From contig DEPX01000020.1 of assembly GCA_002358975.1 (NCBI GenBank), positions 1-8,365 on the forward strand: DNA of 8,365 nucleotides, written 5' to 3'. The notes beneath the pieces were generated by a model that saw nothing but the letters and a program-made list of their open reading frames with translations, searched no databases and was not told where the DNA came from. Below are positions 4,965 through 8,365 of this stretch, piece after piece; the stretch's first letter is position 1; every line of letters starts with the position of its first letter. This DNA comes from Micrococcaceae bacterium UBA3381 (lineage in GTDB: Bacteria; Actinomycetota; Actinomycetes; Actinomycetales; Micrococcaceae). Position numbers and translations under genes: made by a program.

Positions 4965-6385
4965 AGCTAGCCAAAACGCTGACGAATATTGATGCGCTAG
5001 CCTTGGGCTTTGGCGCAATGATTGGTTTCGGTTGGGTGGTGCTGACCGGCGGCTGGATCGAAGACGCTGGCACCATGGGCTCGGTGGTGGCCATTGTGGT
5101 CGGTGGTGCCATTATGGCGGCGGTCGGGCTGGTGTATTCCGAACTCACCTCAGCGATGCCGTTAGCCGGTGGGGTCCACCAGTATGTGTTGCGTGGTCTT
5201 GGCCCACGGTTTGCTTTTATTGGTTCATGGGCGTTGGTTGGTGGGTATGTCACCATCGTGGCCTTTGAAGCCGTCGCGTTTCCGCGAACGGTGGCATATA
5301 TTTTTCCTGAAATTAACGCGATCCCGCTGTGGGATGTTGCCGGGCACACCGTGCATCTGACCTGGGCGTTGGTTGGTGTCATCGGTGCAATCATCATTAC
5401 CTGGTTGAATGTGCGCGGTGTCAAGCAGGCATCAATCGCCCAAAACTTCACGGTGATTTTCTTACTTGCGGTCGGGGTGTTGATGATCTTTGGTTCGGCC
5501 ACTCGTGGCCAAGTATCGAATATGGAACCATTCTTCACACCGGGTACTGCTGGCTTTTTCACCGTGTTGATTGCCATTCCCTTTTTGTTTATTGGTTTTG
5601 ATGTCATCCCGCAGTCAGCCGAAGAAGTTAATGTGCCTGCACGCAAAGTTGGCCGGCTGGTGATCATCTCGGTTGCAATGGCCACCGCCTGGTACATCAT
5701 GGTTGTGGCGACGACGTCGTCTGCGATGGGTGTCGATGAGCTAGCCAAAACGGATATCGCAGTAGCAGATGCCTTCGGGACATTATTCAACTCCCAACTG
5801 ATGGCGAATATTTTGATCGCCGGCGGTATCGCCGGGATTCTCACGTCCTGGAACTCGTTGCTGTTGGGCGCATCCCGGCTGGTGTATTCGATGGCGCGTA
5901 CCGGCATGCTGCCGGCCTGGTTTGCTAAATTGCATCCTAAGTACCGCACCCCGGCCAATGCGCTGTATTTTATCGGTGGGCTATCACTGCTTGCCCCGTT
6001 CTTCGGTGAAAATATGCTGAACTGGCTGGTCGATTCCGGAGCGCCATCAATTATTGTCGCCTATTTCATGGTCTCGGTGATCTTCATTGTGTTGCGTCGT
6101 CGTGATCCCGATATGTCACGGCCGTTGCGCATCGGTGGCCCAGGTCGCGGCGGTGAAATTATCGGCTGGACATCGATCGTGCTAACCGGTGTGTTATTCA
6201 GCGTGTATTTGCCGGGCATGCCATCCGCGTTGGACTGGCAGCCATGGTTGATCTTCGGCATCTGGTGGTGCATCGGTGCGCTGTTCTTTTTCCGGGTGCC
6301 AACAGGTATCACCCCGGGACCGGATGCCGGCGATCAGGTACTTGAAGTTGTCACGAAACGGCGGCAGGCCAAATCTCGTCGCTAA
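4934..6385 (+). CDS. APC-family amino acid/amine permease
   Basis: A 483-aa inner-membrane transporter with about 12 hydrophobic segments, of the amino acid-polyamine-organocation superfamily. TM1 holds the family motif GFGAMIGFGWVVLTGGW (residues 25-41), where the unwound helix binds the substrate amino and carboxyl groups. ELTSAMPLAGGVHQYVLRGLG lies in the TM2-TM3 region. FIGFDVIPQSAEEVNVPARKVGRLVI matches the TM6-loop signature. The tail is basic (KRRQAKSRR) and cytoplasmic. ATG 4934 follows GAGAGAGGG with a 6-base gap. The gene stands between the divergent SAM-controlled monooxygenase and the ABC operon and has no riboswitch itself. By context it may import a sulfur amino acid or related amine, or export a product, but specificity is not visible. 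No terminator is seen after it, so read-through into the next leader is possible. The C-terminal third is complete. Confidence 0.88.
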   Translation: MSEMSGKQPVKLAKTLTNIDALALGFGAMIGFGWVVLTGGWIEDAGTMGSVVAIVVGGAIMAAVGLVYSELTSAMPLAGGVHQYVLRGLGPRFAFIGSWALVGGYVTIVAFEAVAFPRTVAYIFPEINAIPLWDVAGHTVHLTWALVGVIGAIIITWLNVRGVKQASIAQNFTVIFLLAVGVLMIFGSATRGQVSNMEPFFTPGTAGFFTVLIAIPFLFIGFDVIPQSAEEVNVPARKVGRLVIISVAMATAWYIMVVATTSSAMGVDELAKTDIAVADAFGTLFNSQLMANILIAGGIAGILTSWNSLLLGASRLVYSMARTGMLPAWFAKLHPKYRTPANALYFIGGLSLLAPFFGENMLNWLVDSGAPSIIVAYFMVSVIFIVLRRRDPDMSRPLRIGGPGRGGEIIGWTSIVLTGVLFSVYLPGMPSALDWQPWLIFGIWWCIGALFFFRVPTGITPGPDAGDQVLEVVTKRRQAKSRR

Positions 6386-6426
6386 ATAGATGCCAGGGCA
6401 ATTTCCGTTTTGGTACCTGATGTGTT

Positions 6427-6432
6427 TATGCT
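6427..6432 (+). promoter_or_regulatory. Candidate -10 element for the ABC operon
   Basis: TATGCT lies 11 bases before P1 of the second riboswitch, so transcription would begin a few bases ahead of the aptamer. Upstream at 17-18 bp are only weak -35 matches (around TTCCGT, 6403-6408). The 58-bp gap from the permease stop to P1 holds nothing else clear. Confidence 0.3.
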
Positions 6433-6443
6433 GGGGCTCGTAA

Positions 6444-6525
6444 CCATCCAGAGCGACTGAGAGACTTGGCTCGTTGAAGTCGCAGCAACCACCCTCGGGT
6501 AGGTGCTACCGCCAAGAGTCGATGG
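6444..6525 (+). promoter_or_regulatory. SAM riboswitch (SAM-I/SAM-IV clan) controlling the ABC transporter
   Basis: P1 is CCATC (6444-6448) with GATGG (6521-6525). CAGA follows P1. P2 is GCGACT (6453-6458) with AGTCGC (6478-6483). GCAACC (6485-6490) is the conserved core strand. P3 is CACC (6490-6493) with GGTG (6502-6505), followed by GCTACC. The pseudoknot joins CTTGGC (6465-6470) to GCCAAG (6511-6516). It has the same plan as the element before the monooxygenase. Relative to that copy, a P2 pair changes from G-C to A-T, and a pseudoknot pair from C-G to T-A, with both partners changed each time. This is strong support for the fold. The Shine-Dalgarno GGAG (6524-6527) of the ATG at 6538 overlaps the last bases of P1. 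SAM binding should repress translation. There is no terminator hairpin with a U-tract. Confidence 0.9.
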
Positions 6526-6533
6526 AGCGACTC
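6516..6533 (+). promoter_or_regulatory. Alternative hairpin presenting the ribosome binding site
   Basis: GAGTCG (6516-6521) pairs perfectly with CGACTC (6528-6533), leaving ATGGAG in a 6-nt loop. The stem uses G6516 of the pseudoknot and G6521 of P1, so it competes with the SAM-bound fold. It could be the ligand-free expression state, with the Shine-Dalgarno sequence exposed in the loop. Inferred from pairing alone. Confidence 0.35.
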
Positions 6534-6537
6534 CACT

Positions 6538-7323
6538 ATGACACATACTGTATTGACCCCTGCCGTGGCCTGCCAGCATGTTGGTCGTGCTTTTGGTACC
6601 AACGGTTCCACCCGCCAAATTCTGACCGACATCAACCTGACAATTGCCCCCGGTGAAATTATTTCAATCATCGGGGCATCGGGTTCCGGCAAATCCACGC
6701 TACTGCGTGCCCTGGGCGGGCTGGACACCGGTTTCACCGGTCGCGTACTGATTGAAAACACCGCAGTGGCGGGTTACGACCCCCGGTGTGCGATCGGTTT
6801 CCAAGAACCCCGTCTACTGCCTTGGGCCACCGTGGCCGACAATGTGGCTCTGGGCCTACCTGATGGCACATCCAAAGCCACCGGCACAGCCCGGGTTCTT
6901 GAATTATTGACGCTGGTCGGGTTGGAGCATGTGGCAACTCACCGGCCCCGCGAAATTTCTGGTGGCATGGCCCAACGCGCCTCACTGGCCCGAGCCATGG
7001 CGCGCGACCCAGAAATTTTGCTCCTCGATGAGCCATTCGGCGCCCTGGATGCGCTCACCCGTATCAAAATGCAGCAACTGCTACTTGATGTGCACGCCAA
7101 AACCGGCACCACCACGGTAATGGTGACCCACGACGTCGATGAGGCGCTGCTGCTTTCGGATCGGATCATCCTGTTGGATACCGCCGCCGACACCGAAGGT
7201 GCAACGGTCGCCAATATTTTCACTCCGCCGACACCGCGCCCTCGGGCCAGTCACGATCCGATTTTGGTCAACCTGCGCGAACAGTTACTCACCGGTTTGG
7301 GCGTCCAAACCCTTGCCAACTAG
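6538..7323 (+). CDS. ABC transporter ATP-binding protein, SsuB/TauB/NrtD family
   Basis: A 261-aa cytoplasmic ATPase of an importer. Walker A is GASGSGKST (46-54). The Q-loop is GFQEPRLLPWATVADNVALGL (Gln89), whose RLLPW is typical of the sulfonate/taurine/nitrate branch. The ABC signature is ISGGMAQRASLARAM (140-154), Walker B is ILLLDEP (160-166) with Glu165 and the D-loop FGALDA, and the H-loop is His198 in VTHDVDEA. All catalytic elements are intact and the length is normal. ATG 6538 is preceded by GGAG ten bases away, which overlaps the riboswitch P1 helix. First gene of an operon, followed after 13 bp by the binding protein and then a third gene. Substrate is inferred to be an aliphatic sulfonate or another organosulfur compound from family and SAM control, not from a substrate-binding residue. 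Confidence 0.92.
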   Translation: MTHTVLTPAVACQHVGRAFGTNGSTRQILTDINLTIAPGEIISIIGASGSGKSTLLRALGGLDTGFTGRVLIENTAVAGYDPRCAIGFQEPRLLPWATVADNVALGLPDGTSKATGTARVLELLTLVGLEHVATHRPREISGGMAQRASLARAMARDPEILLLDEPFGALDALTRIKMQQLLLDVHAKTGTTTVMVTHDVDEALLLSDRIILLDTAADTEGATVANIFTPPTPRPRASHDPILVNLREQLLTGLGVQTLAN

Positions 7324-7336
7324 AAGAGGTTCTACC

Positions 7337-8323
7337 ATGTCATTTTCTCGAAAATCGATTTCCGCTGCTCTCCTTGCCGGCGCGCTGATGCTCTCTGCCT
7401 GCGCCGGCGAAAACGCTGACGCTCAGGAAACCGAAACCGACACCTTGCGTATCGACTACGCCACCTACAATCCGCTATCACTGATCATTAAGGATCAAGG
7501 CTGGCTGGAAGACGAACTCGAGGGCGACGTCGAATGGATATATTCGGCCGGTTCGAATAAAGCCAATGAAAACCTGCGTGCCGAAGCCATCGATGTTGGG
7601 TCTGCAGCAGGGTCGGCAACCCTTCTCACCCGTGCCACCGGCACCCCGATCCAAACCATCGACGTCGTCGGCCAAGTGGAATGGACCGCACTGGTAGTAC
7701 CCGATGATTCCGATATTGACTCTGTGGCTGATCTCAGCGGTAAGAAAGTGGCCGCAACCCGGGGAACAGACCCGTTCTTCTTCCTGGTTCAATCACTGGA
7801 TGATGCCGATGTAGAGCTGTCTGAGGTAGAAATCCAAAACGTCCAGCACGCTGATGGTTACACCGCGCTGGGCAATGACTCTGTTGACGCCTGGGCCGGA
7901 TTGGATCCGATCATGGCCGGAGCCGAAGATGAAACAGAATTTTTGCACCGCGACGTTGATCTCAACACCTATTCGTTTGTCAACGCCACAGAATCATTTT
8001 TAGAAGACTCCCCCGAAGTAGCACAAACCGTGGTCGATACGTATGAACGTGCCCGGGCATGGGCGCTGGAGCACCCGGATGAAACTGCCCAGCTGCTGGC
8101 CGATGAAGCCGATATTGACCTTGATGTCGCTAAGATTGTGATCGAGGAACGCTCCGGATTCGATGTCAGCCCGGTCCCCGGTGACCAACAGGCCGAGGTG
8201 TTGGCCAATATCGCACCAATCTTTGTTACCTCCGGTGATGTGGATAGCCAAGATGACGTTGACGACGCCTTGGAAACCCTCTTTGCACCAGAATTCGCCG
8301 AGCATGCGGAAAGTACTGAGTAA
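7337..8323 (+). CDS. ABC transporter substrate-binding lipoprotein, SsuA/NMT1-like
   Basis: A 328-aa extracytoplasmic binding protein. The ATG at 7337 follows AGAAGAGG by about seven bases. An upstream in-frame extension overlapping the ATPase gene is rejected, because residues 1-22 here form a complete lipoprotein signal: MSFSRK, a hydrophobic core, then the lipobox LSAC with Cys22. The mature domain begins with an acidic linker, then LRIDYATYNPLSLIIKDQGWLEDEL, the usual opening of the SsuA/TauA/NMT1 fold. LRAEAIDVGSAAGSATLLTRATGTPIQTI, WTALVVPDDSDIDSVADLSGKKVAATRGTDPFFFLVQSL and a helix-rich second lobe follow. The mature protein is notably acidic (many Asp and Glu, few Lys). It should deliver the organosulfur ligand to the membrane permease. 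Family fold is solid; sulfonate specificity is inferred from the neighbouring ATPase and the SAM riboswitch. Confidence 0.9.
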   Translation: MSFSRKSISAALLAGALMLSACAGENADAQETETDTLRIDYATYNPLSLIIKDQGWLEDELEGDVEWIYSAGSNKANENLRAEAIDVGSAAGSATLLTRATGTPIQTIDVVGQVEWTALVVPDDSDIDSVADLSGKKVAATRGTDPFFFLVQSLDDADVELSEVEIQNVQHADGYTALGNDSVDAWAGLDPIMAGAEDETEFLHRDVDLNTYSFVNATESFLEDSPEVAQTVVDTYERARAWALEHPDETAQLLADEADIDLDVAKIVIEERSGFDVSPVPGDQQAEVLANIAPIFVTSGDVDSQDDVDDALETLFAPEFAEHAESTE

Positions 8324-8325
8324 CC

Positions 8326-8365
8326 ATGTCTACGCTTGAATACACCGAGGCTCCTACACACGACC
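8326..8365 (+). CDS. 5' end of the next operon gene, probably the ABC permease (partial)
   Basis: ATG 8326 lies two bases after the binding-protein stop, with GGAAAG about 12 bases upstream, and is open to the window edge (MSTLEYTEAPTHD). The hydrophilic N-terminus fits the start of an SsuC-type permease subunit, the only missing component of the importer, but 13 residues cannot prove it. Confidence 0.5.
   Translation, partial: MSTLEYTEAPTHD

Noticed and set aside
4864..5958. Long minus-strand ORF (364 aa) opposite the permease gene
   Set aside because: It lies antisense to a clear 12-TM APC permease, is rich in Thr/Pro/Ala/Ile as expected of an antisense reading, and shows no domain.
7139..7336. 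Upstream extension of the binding-protein frame into the ATPase gene
   Set aside because: It overlaps the conserved end of the ATPase, and a signal peptide with lipobox plus a ribosome binding site mark the start at 7337.

Overview
The window looks like a chromosomal segment of an actinobacterium with moderate GC by eye. The arsenic genes are of the mycothiol-dependent corynebacterial type: a single-cysteine ArsC, Acr3, and an ArsR with Cys15/Cys16/Cys55. The two SAM-sensing riboswitches fit a Micrococcales-like genus better than Corynebacterium, which mostly controls sulfur genes with the McbR repressor. The lineage is an inference.

Layout. (1) Positions 1-2008 hold a compact arsenic resistance locus. 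arsR (+) is divergent from acr3-arsC (-), across an 82-bp gap with three GTCAATAT half-sites. (2) Positions 2009-3325 are an AT-richer accessory stretch. It contains a long non-coding part with two 14-bp direct repeats 23 bp apart, a GGGTATACCC palindrome, a small GntR-type winged-helix ORF, a palindrome-covered promoter, a frameshifted PD-(D/E)XK-like remnant and a small unknown ORF. It looks like debris of a mobile element. (3) Positions 3326-8365 are a sulfur-acquisition cluster. It has a DszA/NtaA/DmoA-type flavin-dependent monooxygenase (-) and, divergent from it, an APC-family permease. An SsuB-like ATPase, an SsuA-like lipoprotein and the first codons of a third gene (probably the permease subunit) follow.

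The most informative finding is a matched pair of SAM riboswitches of the SAM-I/SAM-IV clan. One precedes the monooxygenase (4732-4812, minus) and one the ABC transporter (6444-6525, plus). They share the P1/P2/P3 and pseudoknot architecture, and compensatory base changes support P2 and the pseudoknot. In each, the 3' strand of P1 abuts or overlaps the Shine-Dalgarno sequence, which points to control of translation. They tie the monooxygenase and the transporter into one regulon expressed when SAM, and so methionine or sulfur, is low. The inferred role is uptake of an organosulfur compound by the ABC system and oxidative release of sulfur by the monooxygenase. The substrate cannot be read from sequence, and no flavin reductase is in view. 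The APC permease has no riboswitch but has a short, well-initiated upstream ORF with two Cys codons that overlaps its start.
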